From: Amphibalanus amphitrite
Taxonomy: Eukaryota > Arthropoda > Thecostraca > Balanomorpha > Balanidae
Assembly (NCBI RefSeq): GCF_019059575.1
Contig: NW_024881507.1
Location: 930,001 to 994,000, forward strand
Direction: 5' to 3'
DNA length: 64,000 nt
Made by a program: the position numbers and the translations under genes. Positions 41,976 through 54,200 of this stretch are shown here, piece by piece (within the stretch, counting starts at the first letter, position 1; each line of letters opens with the position of its first letter). The notes under the pieces were generated by a model. The model made no database searches and had not been told where the DNA came from. It saw only the letters and a list, made by a program, of their open reading frames with translations.

Positions 41976-42372
41976 CGTCGCATCTAATAAACTGGCCGCT
42001 GGAAGATACTTTCATCACCTGCAGACAATTAATACAAACGGCACATGACATCCAGATAATGAACTGCACAAGTATCACCCTACAGCTGAGTTATGTAGGC
42101 ACAAAGTTGCATTGCAATAGGTACACTCAATGGAATAGAGCAATCCAGTTTCAGAAAAAAATCATATAAATGGGTCCAGAAAGATAATGATGGAGAAATG
42201 ATTCAACAAAGAAACAAGTTGAGAACACAAGAAGCAGGTTCCCTAAAAATAATTGTATCAGTGTTATCGGTGAAGTTGTCTGACACACAATGACAAAAAT
42301 AACAAAAAGACAGAAAGTGAGTGTATGATTACTCTAAATTTACCTGGACAAAACTAATCAGTAATAGCTCAC

Positions 42373-42608
42373 CTCCACTCTCCGCCCTGCGTGGCTACAT
42401 CAGGCGAGGTGCCATGCAGAAGGGCGCTGGTCGGCACCGCAGACAAAGCGGCGCTGGCGGGGACCGCAGACGAAGCGGCGCTGGCGGGGGCCGCAGACGA
42501 AGAGGCGCTGGCGGGCGTAGAGGACCAGGAGTAGGCCAAGGTCTCCGGGTGACTGAGGAGACGAACAGGAGTGGATTGAACATGGGACTGCATGGCAATG
42601 AACAGCAT
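42373..42608 (-). CDS. Candidate first exon, copy 2
   Basis: Starts MLFIAMQSHVQSTPVRLLSH like copy 1. It contains about three or four 9-residue units (27 bp each, SAVPASAAL type) and ends GGEWR at GTGGAG|gtgagc in phase 2. About 200 bp of flanking sequence is also shared with copy 1. Whether it is transcribed is unknown. Confidence 0.45.
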
Positions 42609-42784
42609 GGAACTGCGCCTAGGTCAGTGGAGCACAAGATGGACGCACACTGCTGATGCATGATGACCAATAGATAAACACAATCCCCTGAAAAGAAACC
42701 AACCAGATTTAGGAAGGGTGTACACATTGTCTAAGCGCGTGTATGTAACACACGCCACTGGTCCAGCTGTGACCAGCTGCTGTA

Positions 42785-43141
42785 TTACTTTTTACTTTTT
42801 GGGACCTCCGCTGTTCCTACGACGTCATTTGGAAGCAATACCTAATTTGGCATGCTTAAAGTGCGGCAGATGTTGCGCGCAATGCAGCATATATCACCAG
42901 GTGTTACCAAACGTTTTAGTAAAATATTTTAAAATCGTCAGATCTGCGCTGACGTCACACATTCAGAGGGGGACATTCAAAAACATTAGCCCTTCTGAAT
43001 CCAAGTGCTGCAACTTTGAGATCAAATATTTTCGATTTGAAGCATTTTTCGATGTTGTGAGTACCCAAACCGGTAATTGCACGCCAGGGACCCCAATCTT
43101 GCTATCTCAACTGAAAACTAATGCTAAGGTGGGATGGTCAC
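42785..43141. mobile_element. TTAA MITE, copy 2 (5' truncated)
   Basis: Homologous to 8753-9220 (inverted) and to 44371-44855. It ends AAGGTGGGATGGTCAC before TTAA (43142-43145). The left end is missing, with shared sequence starting around TTTTTACTTTTTGGGACC. Confidence 0.7.
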
Positions 43142-43523
43142 TTAAAGGAGAGGGCTGCATAACATATTAGCAGCCGCTGGAAATTATCTTCATATGCAAA
43201 CCATTCAACATACAAACAAAACATGATATTTTAATGAAATACACTTCTTATTAGCCTAGAGCTAGGCACAAAGTTGCATTTTTGTACATCCCATGGCATA
43301 TAGCAATTCTATCCATGAAAAAGTACATAGTTTGGTTTGTAAAGAGACTAAGGGATACAGATTCAACAAAGAAACAAGGTGAGAAGTGAGAACAAATACA
43401 AATGGGTCCCCTGGACCCTCATCCCTGAAAATATTATGTTGATTGGTGAGGCGACTCTGATGATGTGGCATGAACATGATATTTCTGAATTTACCTGGAC
43501 AAAACTAATCAGTAATAGCTCAC

Positions 43524-44164
43524 CTCCACTCTCCGCCCTGCGTGGCTACATCAGGCGAGGTACCATGCAGAAGGGCGCTGGTCGGCACCGCAGACGAAGC
43601 GGCGCTGGCGGGGACCGCAGACGAAGCGGCGCTGGTCGGCACCGCAGACGAAGCGGCGCTGGCGGGGACCGCAGACGAAGCGGCGCTGGCGGGGGCCGCA
43701 GACGAAGCGGCGCTGGTCGGCACCGCAGACGAAGCGGCGCTGGTCGGCACCGCAGACGAAGCGGCGCTGGTCGGCACCGCAGACGAAGCGGCGCTGGCGG
43801 GGACCGCAGACGAAGCGGCGCTGGCGGGGGCCGCAGACGAAGCGGCGCTGGTCGGCACCGCAGACGAAGCGGCGCTGGCGGGGGCCGCAGACGAAGCGGC
43901 GCTGGCGGGGGCCGCAGACGAAGCGGCGCTGGTCGGCACCGCAGACGAAGCGGCGCTGGTCGGCACCGCAGACGAAGCGGCGCTGGCGGGGGCCGCAGAC
44001 GAAGTGGCGCTGGCGGGGGCCGCAGACGAAGCGGCGCTGGTCGGCACCGCAGACGAAGCGGCGCTGGCGGGCGTAGAGGACCAGGAGTAGGTCAAGGTCT
44101 CCGGGTGACTGAGGAGACGAACAGGAGTGGATTGAACATGTGATTTAATGGTTGTGAACAGCAT
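43524..44164 (-). CDS. Candidate first exon, copy 3, expanded 27-bp repeat
   Basis: Starts MLFTTIKSHVQSTPVRLLSH and continues for 214 codons, most of them about 18 tandem 9-residue units alternating SAVPTSAAS and SAAPASAAS. It ends with the same GGEWR donor in phase 2 as copy 2. The unit count is the main difference among the three copies, as expected for replication slippage. Confidence 0.45.
43573..44070. repeat. 27-bp coding-frame minisatellite
   Basis: About 18 units of GCGGCGCTGGTCGGCACCGC AGACGAA occur with two alternating variants (GGTCGGCACC and GGCGGGGRCC). A few units of the same type occur at 42425-42515, and a diverged GCCTCGGACGGAGCGGCC type occurs at 40790-40910. Confidence 0.9.
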
Positions 44165-44370
44165 TGAAATGTACCCATTTCAGAGCAGAAACGCATACTA
44201 ATTGGTGCGTGATGATGTTTGTAATGTGATGGTGTGTGGAACGGTGATATGATGATGTGCTGAGCATATACCCGTTGGTCATTAGAGGGTAGTGATTGAT
44301 TAGGATATTGCAATCTCCTGTGAAAGGAGGAAAATGGATTAAAACATATTTGCAAATGTACACAAAATTA

Positions 44371-44855
44371 CCCTCCCACCTTCAAAAAAGTTAATGAATT
44401 GGCATGACAGTGATGTCGCTCGGTTCAGAAAAAGCGAAAAAGAATATCTACCAAATTTCACTGAAAAATATTCACCGGTTTTCAAGATATTAGACTTTTA
44501 CTTTTGTTTACTTTTTGGGATCTCCGCTGTTCCTAGCGACTTTATTTGGAAGCAATAGTTTGGCAGCTGAAAGTGCGGCACTTGCTGCGCGCAAAGCAGC
44601 ATATACCACCGCATGCTATCAAACGTTTTAGTCAAAACATTTAAAAATCGTTAGATCTGCGCGCTGACGTCACACATTCAGAGGGGTATCAAATGCATTA
44701 GCCCCTCTGAATCCAAAGTGCTGCAACTTTGAAATTAGATATTTTCGATTTGAGGCATTTCTCGATGTTGTGAGTGCTCAAACCAGTAATTGTGAGCCAG
44801 GGACCCCATTTTGGCTATCTCAACTCAAATCTAATGTTAAGGTGGGAGGGTCCCT
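44371..44855. mobile_element. TTAA MITE, copy 3
   Basis: The ends are CCCTCCCACCTTCAAAAAAG on the left and AAGGTGGGAGGGTCCCT on the right, followed by TTAA (44856-44859). The left TTAA and first bases are eroded. The interior is collinear with copy 2. Confidence 0.78.
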
Positions 44856-44885
44856 TTAACAAAGATGTCAAAGGTGAAGGTCTCG

Positions 44886-45005
44886 AAATAAATAACGAGT
44901 GAGTATGAAATGTCATAATTCTTTCATTCAACGTCATTTATTAAGTTGTCTAAATAAATATCAATGGATAATGAAATACATTTCATACTCATTTGTTATT
45001 TATTT
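44886..45005. repeat. Fold-back repeat, 28-bp arms
   Basis: AAATAAATAACGAGTGAGTA TGAAATGT at 44886-44913 is inverted, nearly perfectly, at 44978-45005. Confidence 0.75.
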
Positions 45006-45063
45006 GATGTCTTCCATGTCTTGTACTAATTGAGTTCAGTTAGTTCCATCTTCCAACAAGGAC

Positions 45064-45236
45064 TCTGCAGGGGTCAGCCTGTCGCTCGTTTGTTTACAGC
45101 CCTATCCTGATTTGCAATATTTTTGACCACACTTTCATTAGGGTACTGGGTAGCATAGTATGTCTGAAAGGTGGCCAAAAAGATGGCAAATCAGGATAGG
45201 GCTGTAAAACAAGTGAGCAACAGGGTGACCCCTGCA
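45064..45236. repeat. Fold-back repeat, about 50-bp arms
   Basis: The arms (from CTGCAGGGGTCA to CCTATCCTGATTTGC) face each other around a 70-bp spacer, with the inner 20 bp perfect. A separate direct repeat GGTAGCATAGTATGTCTGAA lies in the spacer and again near 45343. Confidence 0.75.
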
Positions 45237-45959
45237 TGTGCAGAAGTGAAAGGATTTAGATTACTTCCAGATATGTGGAAAGGACCTTACTGACTAGTGA
45301 CTGGGTAAGATACATAACCATTCCATAAGGGTACCTACTGGGTAGCATAGTATGTCTGAAAGGGGGGCCAAAAAGATCAGATGGCAAAGCATAGAAATGT
45401 GTCCCAAATAAAGAAATCAACAATTGACAGTGAAAGGCAAAGCTCTATGATATAAACACTATCAATGGCAAACATTGGCAGCACTACCAAGTGCTTATCA
45501 GTTGCTGGTAATCCTCACCAGACAATGCTGACATGCAGAGCATTTTCAGATCCGGAATGGCGCTGGCTCTCCTGGAAGAAAACAAAATAGTCATTAATTG
45601 ATGTTGAAAGAAAGCAAAGTAATCATTAGGTATTAGGTAATTATTAGGTACGTAATAGTTATCATTTGGCCGGACGGCAACCATCATAAGGATTATAAGG
45701 AGGCACATTTATTTTTTATAAATTTAGTCCGAACCTTTTGAATGGAAGGATTCTCAAGGACAGAGCCACCGCTAAGCAGAGCTCGTTGCGATGGCTCTGC
45801 CCTCTACCCTCCGATCGTGCAATTCCTGGTGCATGGCAGAATTTAGAGTCAGAAGTTTAACTACGCACATAGCCGCGCACGGCCGGTCCCCTCACTGACT
45901 TCGCCTGGCTACGGCCTGCCACCAACCGCAACCATACCCGCCAGGAGGCTCATAAACAT

Positions 45960-46056
45960 TGAGCGCCCGTCGCGCTTCGAACCCGGACCGTCATACCGGG
46001 ACACGAGCTCTCACCTCGCGGAGTCCAACGCTCTACCGACTGAGCTACAGGACCAG
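45960..46056 (-). repeat. tRNA-derived SINE head
   Basis: On the minus strand the sequence has an A box TAGCTCAGTCGG and a B box GGTTCGAAGC at tRNA-like spacing. The expected acceptor stem does not pair, so this is a SINE head rather than a tRNA gene. The body may continue to about 45730. Confidence 0.65.
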
Positions 46057-46075
46057 CTTTATTTATGAGTTTGAT

Positions 46076-46425
46076 TAGGTCAGGTTTGGTTTGGTTTGGT
46101 TTGGTTTTGTTTGATTTGATTTGGTTTGGTAACTGGTTAGGCTAGAAAGGACTAAGGAGTATCTCCAAGTAGCGCGGACCCAAAATGCAGAGTGAGATAT
46201 ACCTAGTGGCTACAGTTTTTGCGCACTCTCCGTAGAAGCCTGCCCAAACGGTCTGAGGAATATTCCCTGGGATTCTCTTAGCAGACATCACCCGAGCTGC
46301 CATATCCAGTTAGGTAGGTTGGTAGGTTGTAGGTTGGTAGGTTAGGTTGTAGGTTGGTAGGTTAGGTTGTAGGTTGGTAGGTTGTAGGTTGTAGGTAAGG
46401 TAAGGTCAGGTTAGATATGTTTTGT
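46076..46425. repeat. Simple repeats TTTGG and TAGGTTG
   Basis: (GGTTT)n-like sequence runs at about 46083-46135 and degenerate TAGGTTG/TTAGGTTG units at about 46310-46410. Between them no gene is seen. Confidence 0.8.
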
Positions 46426-46801
46426 TATATATTTAACCATGAAGACAATTGTTGCGCAAGTGAGACATAGATATGGCAGCTCGGGTGACGTCTGCAAAGA
46501 GAGTACCTGATCCCCGATGAAAAAACGAAACCGCCCATCCGAACGCAGCATGTGTCTGCCCCAACCAGATCTTGTCGAACCCTGCCACGTTTTGCAGACT
46601 GGATCGCTCCCAAAAATAGCAGAATCGTTGTCATTTTTAGCACATGTGACAAAAATAGCATATGATAAAAATGACTGATTGACCAAACCTCCCAGACTGA
46701 TACAAATTCCTGTGAATCTGCACAGCACAAGAGTAAATTCACACTGCAAACATCAATGGAGAGCCCAGCTATGAGCCAACACATCAGTCAAGTAATCTCA
46801 C

Positions 46802-47017
46802 CTGAACAATTTTCATCTGCGACCTGCCATAGGAAATACACTTATGACACAGGTATCGTCCAGCAAGCTTGCCAGGGTCACCCATTCCCAGGGCCTGAAT
46901 GACGGACTTCGAAACGTACTTGGAACCAATCTTGTTCAATTTTGGCACTTCCGACTCACTTGAAATCAGTGCGTGCCCCCCATATGCACAACGCCGTCTT
47001 CTGCCGTCAATATTCAT
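46802..47017 (-). CDS. Possible first coding exon of an unknown gene
   Basis: Seventy-two codons run from ATG at 47017 to a good donor (GTTCAG|gtgaga, phase 0). The peptide MNIDGRRRRCAYGGHALISS, later KIGSKYVSKSVIQALG and LAGRYLCHKCISYGRSQMKI, has a non-repetitive, protein-like composition with a CHKC pair. A second piece (KTWQGSTRSGWGRHMLRSDG then FRFFIGDQ, before a gtactc donor-like site near 46508) may be the next exon, but the join was not resolved. Family unknown. Confidence 0.4.
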
Positions 47018-47199
47018 CTTGAAATTTAGAAGCCAAGGCGTACAAGCGCTCAAATCTCGGGCAACATGGCGTCCAAATGGCGTCGGCGACGGAAGTGGCG
47101 CACCTCGCCATTTCTAATATACGGTTTATAACAAAAACGAGATAGTTTTCGACAAATTTAGCCATTTTCCGTAAAACCATATGCTTAATGAGGTATATC

Positions 47200-47930
47200 A
47201 ATCGAAAGTCAATACGCTAATCTATCTCAATCAACAACTTGTAGAGGCCAGCTCCCTCCCATTTTTCAACTACCTCTTTACCATAGTGCCTTTTTTCATT
47301 CAGACATTGAAGCCTTTAGGGGCGAATTTCGCCTTTTTCCGTAGAACCTTAAGCTTAATGAAAATTAACATCTAACAGACAATTAAATACTGGTGCTAAT
47401 TTTAATTTTTATAGAGGCCAGCTCACTCTAGATTTTTTATAGGAACGCTCTGTCTAAGGGCCATCACTTCTTATCAAGCACAAAATGGCACTTTGAAAAG
47501 CGATAATTTAATGTTTTTCTGTTGTTTTCCAAAAAGTTCATATCAAGAGAATGCAAAAATCAATTTCATTTCTAAAAACATCAGAATTAAGTAGGTTCAC
47601 TGCCTAGATACTGAGATATCCGAGGCTTCCTGAAGGCATGATGTCATACCGTGAAATTACAAATTTCTTGGCAAGAACGAATTTTAATGAGGATAACTAA
47701 AAATATGTCTTTATTAAATCGCGAAACATAAGTAATAGCAAAGTATTAGGAAAATCTGTAAAGTAGTTACGTAGCAAGTATCTTGCAAATCATGCTAGCA
47801 CTAGTTGTCAAGACCTGAACCCGTTGCCTTCATGTTGAAGGAATTTTTCGGTGTTACCTAGTGTTTTTATATACCTTGAAATGAATATGATATTAACTGT
47901 TGCGCGGGTACGGCATGTGGTAAATCTCTT
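47200..47930. other. Non-coding AT-rich sequence
   Basis: No gene is seen. Two copies of a motif with CGCCTTTTTCCGTARAAC and TTAATGA occur near 47160-47360. Confidence 0.4.
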
Positions 47931-47940
47931 CCCAACCCGT

Positions 47941-48076
47941 GTTCCCAACCTTGGGCTGTGAAAATGCAGTTTTATTCACCTCGGTTTTTGGCTACGGACC
48001 TCGTGCCTACCGGCACTCGGTCCTCCGCACAAAAACCTCGGTGAATAAAACGCATTTTCCCAGCCCCGGTCGGGAA
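47941..48076. repeat. Fold-back repeat, about 62-bp arms with almost no spacer
   Basis: From about 47945 to 48006 (TGGGCTGTGAAAATGCAGTT, CACCTCGGTTTTTG, ACGGACCTCGTGCC) the sequence is inverted at 48011-48075 with scattered mismatches. It is essentially a long imperfect palindrome. Confidence 0.75.
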
Positions 48077-48427
48077 TATATATTCCCATCATGGTTTTGG
48101 TGGCTACATTATTTGCTTATCGGAATCAAGGCCCTATATACCAGGTAGGGTCGTCCGGCGATTCTACCTTTTCGTGACGTCAGCTCGTGACGTCATTTGG
48201 AGTCAAGTCTCGAAGCCCCGTTCAATCCCCATGTAAATGAGCGATTTTCGAAGCACTGTAGAATGAAGTCTGCACAAGATATATCAAACCTAAGTATCTT
48301 ATCTGAAAGAGCAGACAATTTTCTGCAAGTTATCTATTACGTGTTTTTCGCTAAATCTTTTGCTTTTTTCACAAAAGCGTAAAATGTCCCCCATGTCTCC
48401 GCAGCCTCCCTGCCGCCGGCCGCCGCG

Positions 48428-48505
48428 CGGTCGCGGTAGTGTAGTGGTTAGCGTGCCCGCGCAGTATTCCAAAGGTCCCGAGTTCGAATCTATGCGGTGC
48501 GGAAC
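48428..48505 (+). repeat. tRNA-derived SINE head
   Basis: GTCGCGGTAGTGTAGTGGTT AGCGTG contains an A box and CGAGTTCGAATC a B box, spaced as in a tRNA. The 3' end does not pair with the 5' end, so it is not a tRNA gene. Confidence 0.65.
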
Positions 48506-48894
48506 TTTAATTGCAATTCCAAGCTGAATATACGCACATCCATAATAAATTATTATTCGTATAGCTAAACTGTCACCAAGCTATCCATATAAATTGACTT
48601 CACCCAAAATATCGGCAAGATTCTATTAAAATATAAATTCAAATATGGCGGCTTGGACTGCCGCGTGCGTTAGGCTCCGCCCATAGCTCCGCCCACATGC
48701 GTGACGTCATTCGTGTTAGTGGACACGCAGAGAGATAGGGGACGACATGGGCCTGATCGGAATTTCCGGTGCCGTCATGACCTGACCTGACAGGTGTTAC
48801 CATCTTATCACGTGACCGAACCGAGTCGAGGTCAGTGCAGGGCAACTGATAAATTAATTAATCAAATAATTAATGACATAACTAATGATAATAT

Positions 48895-49019
48895 ATCATA
48901 CAAATGGTAGCCGGTGTACTTTCTAGGCAATTTCTGATAGATTTAGTTAATATATTATATTAACTAAATTTATCAGAAATTGCTCAGAAAGTAGGTACAC
49001 CGGCTACCATTTGTATGAT
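48895..49019. repeat. Near-perfect palindromic fold-back, 125 bp
   Basis: The arms ATCATACAAATGGTAGCCGG onward are inverted through 49019 around an AT-only centre (TTAATATATTATATTAA), with only a few indels. Confidence 0.85.
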
Positions 49020-49243
49020 TGTATCATCCCTTTCATGTGAAAAGCGGGCACGGAACACGAAAAAGTGCCGATGTCGCGCTAATTTTCGCTCCGGTCCCAT
49101 TGTGTGCATAGGTAATGGGGCGATTTCGCTGAAACTTGGCATGCGACGGCTGGGCCGATTGCATCCAAATTTGGAACACCGCTAGCGACCGCTTGGTAGG
49201 GTGCCTTGCACAAGCTTGTTGGAAGTACCCTCTCGCCCCTCCG

Positions 49244-50284
<1,041 letters not shown>

Positions 50285-50588
50285 CACTGAAAACAATTTA
50301 ACCCAAGGCCGGCGAGTAAACCGGTGTTTCGCGGGTACCCCTATCCGCAACCATTTTTAACCACCCTCCCAGGAGTAGTGCTAGGTCCCATTACGGTGTA
50401 GTCGTACTTGCTCTCAGCGGACATGTTCGCTGACAGCGGTTATATCCGCTCAGAGCAAGTACGACTACACCGCCATGGGACCTAGCACACTACTCCTGGG
50501 GGGGGGGGGGGGTTAAAAATGGTTGCGGATAGGGGTACCCGTGAAACACCGATTTACTCGCAGGCCTTGGGTTAAATTGTTTTCAGTG
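50285..50588. mobile_element. Palindromic CACTG-ended MITE, 304 bp
   Basis: The ends are CACTGAAAACAATTTAACCC and its inverse, with pairing continuing along almost the whole length. It is flanked by TA on both sides (50283-50284 and 50589-50590). A 16-base G run interrupts the right arm. CACTG ends with a 2-bp duplication fit CACTA/EnSpm; TA alone would also allow a mariner-type origin. Confidence 0.75.
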
Positions 50589-51286
50589 TAGTGTCGGTCC
50601 CACCCACTCAGGACTGAGTTATTCGTCTATCGACAGATCGAAACCACCAGTCCGGCACAGTAATGCCTCATCTAGTAAACGTTCAATGAAGCTCGTGGTC
50701 AGTTACAGGCATGCAGCGCACAGGTCTCCGAATTCATGCTTCGTGTGTTTTCATATTGAATGCGAATATCATTTCCTGTTCGATGCGATTTTGGTGTTCA
50801 CTCCATTCAGCTACAATCTTTCTCGTCTTTCTCTCCTTCTCCCTCTCACACACTGTAAAAAAAGTTTAGCGTTTGGGGTACTAACGGCTGCTATTCGTAG
50901 CACCTTTTAGCGTCAAAAGAACCCTACGACGTATTTACAAAGAAGCATGGTGCTAATACTGTGCTAATGATAGCTAACATTCCCATCAAATATTGTAAGT
51001 TTAGATCACCTATTCTTCTACTGAGCTTAACGTCTACTTCTGCTAGTACCCAGTCCATCAGTGAGTGCTCTTTCAAGCTGGATTTCTAATTAGAACCATT
51101 TTAAGTGTTTTAGAAGTTGGTAATGCTGAATATGGTGCTTACGTTAGTATCACAATAGAACCGGACATGCTTACAGAGGAAACAAATTTGAAATTGGCGC
51201 CAAAGAAAGTAGCTAAGCCCTGCTTTACAAATCTCTGGGAGTCTTATCACCAGCCCTTTAGCACGTTTTGACGGCGCAGAGCGATA

Positions 51287-51335
51287 TGCGCATGCGCGTG
51301 CCAGCTGTTTCCGGCCACGTGTTGCGCCATTTTAG
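51287..51335 (+). promoter_or_regulatory. Promoter-like cluster: NRF1, E-box and YY1-type sites
   Basis: TGCGCATGCGC (51287-51297) is the palindromic NRF-1 core, CACGTG (51316-51321) an E-box and GCCATTTTA (51326-51334) a YY1-type site. All are within 50 bp, in a locally CpG-rich stretch and just upstream of a spliced transcription-unit candidate. Confidence 0.55.
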
Positions 51336-51814
51336 TGGAGTCCGTTGGTCGTGGTGGGAGTGTGTGCACGTGCTCCGGTATATGAAGTGAAATGAAGTGA
51401 AGTGAAGTGCTCCGGGCACATGCCACCGAGTGATAGCTCTGGAATGATAGCTTAAATCAGCTATTATCGGTGGAATCCGTCGTGCGTGGCATGGGAGTGC
51501 GTACCCCTGCTCCGGGAGGCAGTGAGGTGGAGGGAAGTGCAGTGCAGCAGTGCAGTGAAGTGAAGTGAAGTGCTCCGGGGCCGGGTGGTACATGAGCATT
51601 TGCCACCGACACATGCCACCAACACCGACGTTGATCGACTTTGGTGAGTCTGACACGTTGTATCTTTTGACATTATCTTATATTGTTTAAGTGCTTCATA
51701 TTCCGACTTTGGCAAATCGCGCTTCTTGGTCTGAAGGAAAGTTGTGTTGTTTGCGAAAATAGCTCCCAACAGAAAAAAAATCTTGGAACTGATCCAGTTT
51801 TTTTTTTGCTCCAG

Positions 51815-52008
51815 GCATGGGGCCTGGTCAGTTCTTCCGTCGACTACCACTTACAATGGAGGACAACTACGACAACAACACGGGGTCTCCGGTTCCGTCT
51901 ATCACTAAACGCCGTCTGGTCGTGGATGAGGTCGAACTTATGGCCATGAACGGAACGTCGGTTCAACGACCCCCCCCCCCCCGCCTCCCCCAGTCGATCT
52001 CGCGTTAA
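51815..52008 (+). CDS. Small 63-aa protein of the mini-gene inside the CACTG element
   Basis: A non-coding first exon is inferred to end at 51643 (CTTTG|gtgagt). The second exon starts at 51815 after a strong polypyrimidine tract and CCAG. ATG at 51817 opens a 63-codon frame (MGPGQFFRRLPLTMEDNYDN ... PPPPRLPQSISR); a second ATG (MEDNYDNNTG) has a better start context. AATAAA follows at 52119-52124. The protein family is not recognised. It may be a captured host 5' gene end. Confidence 0.4.
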
Positions 52009-52388
52009 TCGTCGGTCACTGCGAGTGTGCAGGTATATGAGCGACCTTTCGTTATTTCCCGTGTGTTTGTTTGTGTATATATTTACATTTGTTTTTCATG
52101 CAGATGATATGAAGTGTTAATAAATGTTCCATTATTATTTTTTAATTTTATAACGTGTTGGATGCTTGAAAGATGCACTTACACGGGAATATTGCAGAAT
52201 GCAAAACACAATCATTGAGACTTGTAGCTATCACTTATCTAGGATATAACCTTTTTTGCACGTCTTTTCGGCCTTACACAATTTCCTTTTTGGTAATTGA
52301 TTAGTCCTTTTTGCAGTAACTAGTGAAAGTATGTGCTGTTAAAGAAAGCAGTTTTTGCGAACTTTTCATGCAGCAGCTTTAACTAGTA

Positions 52389-53276
52389 GGGGAAGTTGGG
52401 GGAACGCCGAATACTTTTTTCTGACGCCCGTAGCACGCAAGGTAGACAACATAAGCTATTCTTGTTGGCGTCATTCGAGAGGCCAGTCTTTTGCCTTTCA
52501 AATATACCAGGCGCATTTGGTGAATTCGCATACCGTTAAGCGCACAAACTAAAAATATCAGAGAAGTGACTTTTTCGGCGTTGCCCCGGACTGCGGGAAA
52601 GCCGAAAATGGGAGAAATTATCTACGGGGAATGCCGAAATTGATGTTTTGCCATTTTATCTCAAACTTTATCCAGAATTCATCAAAGCTGACACTTTTTT
52701 ATTAGTTTGAGGACGCTTGGTGCACACTGGAAGTTATAATTGTGTGATATAATAAGAAAAGGCCAGGTAAATCATTCCTTATAGGAAACAGGCCGTTGTG
52801 TCGGTTGAAAGTGCAATTTTTGTGACTAAAAATATGCGTTGCTATTCTACAGCAGAAAGTCCACGTAGCGTGCTTTAACGTGCGTAATTGCACGTTTTCG
52901 GCATTACCCCAGCCAGCCATACTTTCATTTGCAGGCCCATAACTTTTCAACGTGCTGTATGAATTTCAAATAGGCAGCACACTTATGCAAAGACATGCTG
53001 AAGATTACTTGACCGAATTGGCCAGACAAACGGTAGCATAATGAGTAAGAAATGCTGCTTCAAAGGCGCATGTAGTACAAGGGAAACGTACCTTGAAAAC
53101 GCTCTTGGCGCCCTCACAGCCGAAGTATTCCGAGTGACGACTCGTAACAAACATGCAATAATTGATAGTCACTTAAGCTTCAGAGCATCACTGACAGGTG
53201 GCACCCATGTCGTACAGTTTTCGAAATATCTCGAATTTCGGCTTTGCCCCAACTCCGGCATTGCCCCAACTTCCCC
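52389..53276. mobile_element. TA-flanked MITE nested in the CACTG element
   Basis: The ends GGGGAAGTTGGGG (52389-52401) and CCCCAACTTCCCC (53264-53276) are perfect inverses between TA dinucleotides. Related GGGGCAATGCCG-type motifs repeat inside both ends. No transposase. Confidence 0.7.
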
Positions 53277-53768
53277 TATAGATATTCTACTTTCAGCCCC
53301 AATGCTTTCGTTAGCATTATTCTACTTGTCGTAGGGTAACAATAGCGCTAAAACGGTTCATATGTGAGTACGGAAGGTACTAACTGCATGCTATTCTTAG
53401 CACCTTTTAAAGTTTAGCACCGCTAGGGTACTGAAAATTGGTCTAGCAGGTGTAGGGTACTACATTTAGTACACGGGTGCTAAACAAATATGGGTACTTA
53501 TATTAGCACCTTGATACTAAACTAGAGCTCAGTTAAGTACGAATAATATGCTTAGCTTAGCACCGCTAGGGTACTGAAAATTAGTCAATTGAAAAGTACC
53601 TCTATGGTGCTAAACTTTTTTACAGTGCATCTTCCATGTCGCGTCAACTCGCGCGGCGTCCCACCATCTCATATCGGGCACCATTTCTGTCCGCCTCACC
53701 TCAGGTCCACTGCAGAGGAGGGGCTGTGAGGATGCCGGGTGTTGTCCTCAGCCCCACCCATTGCCGAA

Positions 53769-54200
53769 ATGGCGTCAGCGCCGCCCGCTCCGATGGGGCG
53801 GACCGATCTGGCCACGGGTCATTGGTCGTGCCGGGTGTCGGACGCGGCGCGCCGACACTGCTTTACGAGACACGAGCTGAGGCAGCGGCCGCCGACGGCC
53901 GAGTGGTGGTGGGTGAATAAACACGGGGGCTGTCCAAAAACCACCGACAGTGAGCACTGGATGTTCAGCTACTCGTGTGGCATCCATGCCGGCTCTACTT
54001 TCTGGCCTAAAACACGAGGATGTTTAAAGGATATGTTGACATGTTCTTAGTTACTTCTTTATGACAAAAAAAAAATCTGATATGACCTAATTTTTTTTTT
54101 TCAATGACAGAATCTTTACCGCTCCCTGGGAGCTGGAGAACACAGACCTGATGGCGCCCCAGTCGGTGGAGTCGCCCGGAGCGCTGCTGACACGCGGCTA
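53769..54200 (+). CDS. Possible two-exon gene fragment, unknown
   Basis: An upstream frame (MASAPPAPMGRTDLATGHWS, then DAARRHCFTRHEL and EWWWVNKHGGCPKTT, from 53769) and a downstream exon-like piece after a TTTTCAATGACAG acceptor (RIFTAPWELENTDLMAPQSV, stop near 54200) both look coding. The obvious donor (GACA|gtgagc at 53949) leaves a phase that does not fit the downstream frame, so the model is unresolved. No family is recognised. Confidence 0.3.

Larger units (their letters stand above)
50851..53627. mobile_element. CACTG-ended element, 2.8 kb, carrying a mini-gene
   Basis: The inverted ends are CACTGTAAAAAAGTTTAGC (one A longer on the left), flanked by CA on both sides (50849-50850 and 53628-53629). 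Subterminal sequence repeats AGGGTACT and GGTGCTAA motifs, a trait of CACTA elements. Inside are a CpG-rich promoter-like block, a two-exon mini-gene (51300-52124) and a nested TA-flanked MITE (52389-53276). No CACTA transposase is seen. Confidence 0.65.

Noticed and set aside
46310-46410. TTAGG-like repeats as an interstitial telomere
   Set aside because: The units are TAGGTTG/GTAGGTTG mixtures rather than clean TTAGG, and a TTTGG simple repeat lies next to them. Slippage explains both.
48428-48505. tRNA gene
   Set aside because: A and B boxes are present but the acceptor stem does not pair. A SINE head fits better; the same holds for 45960-46056.
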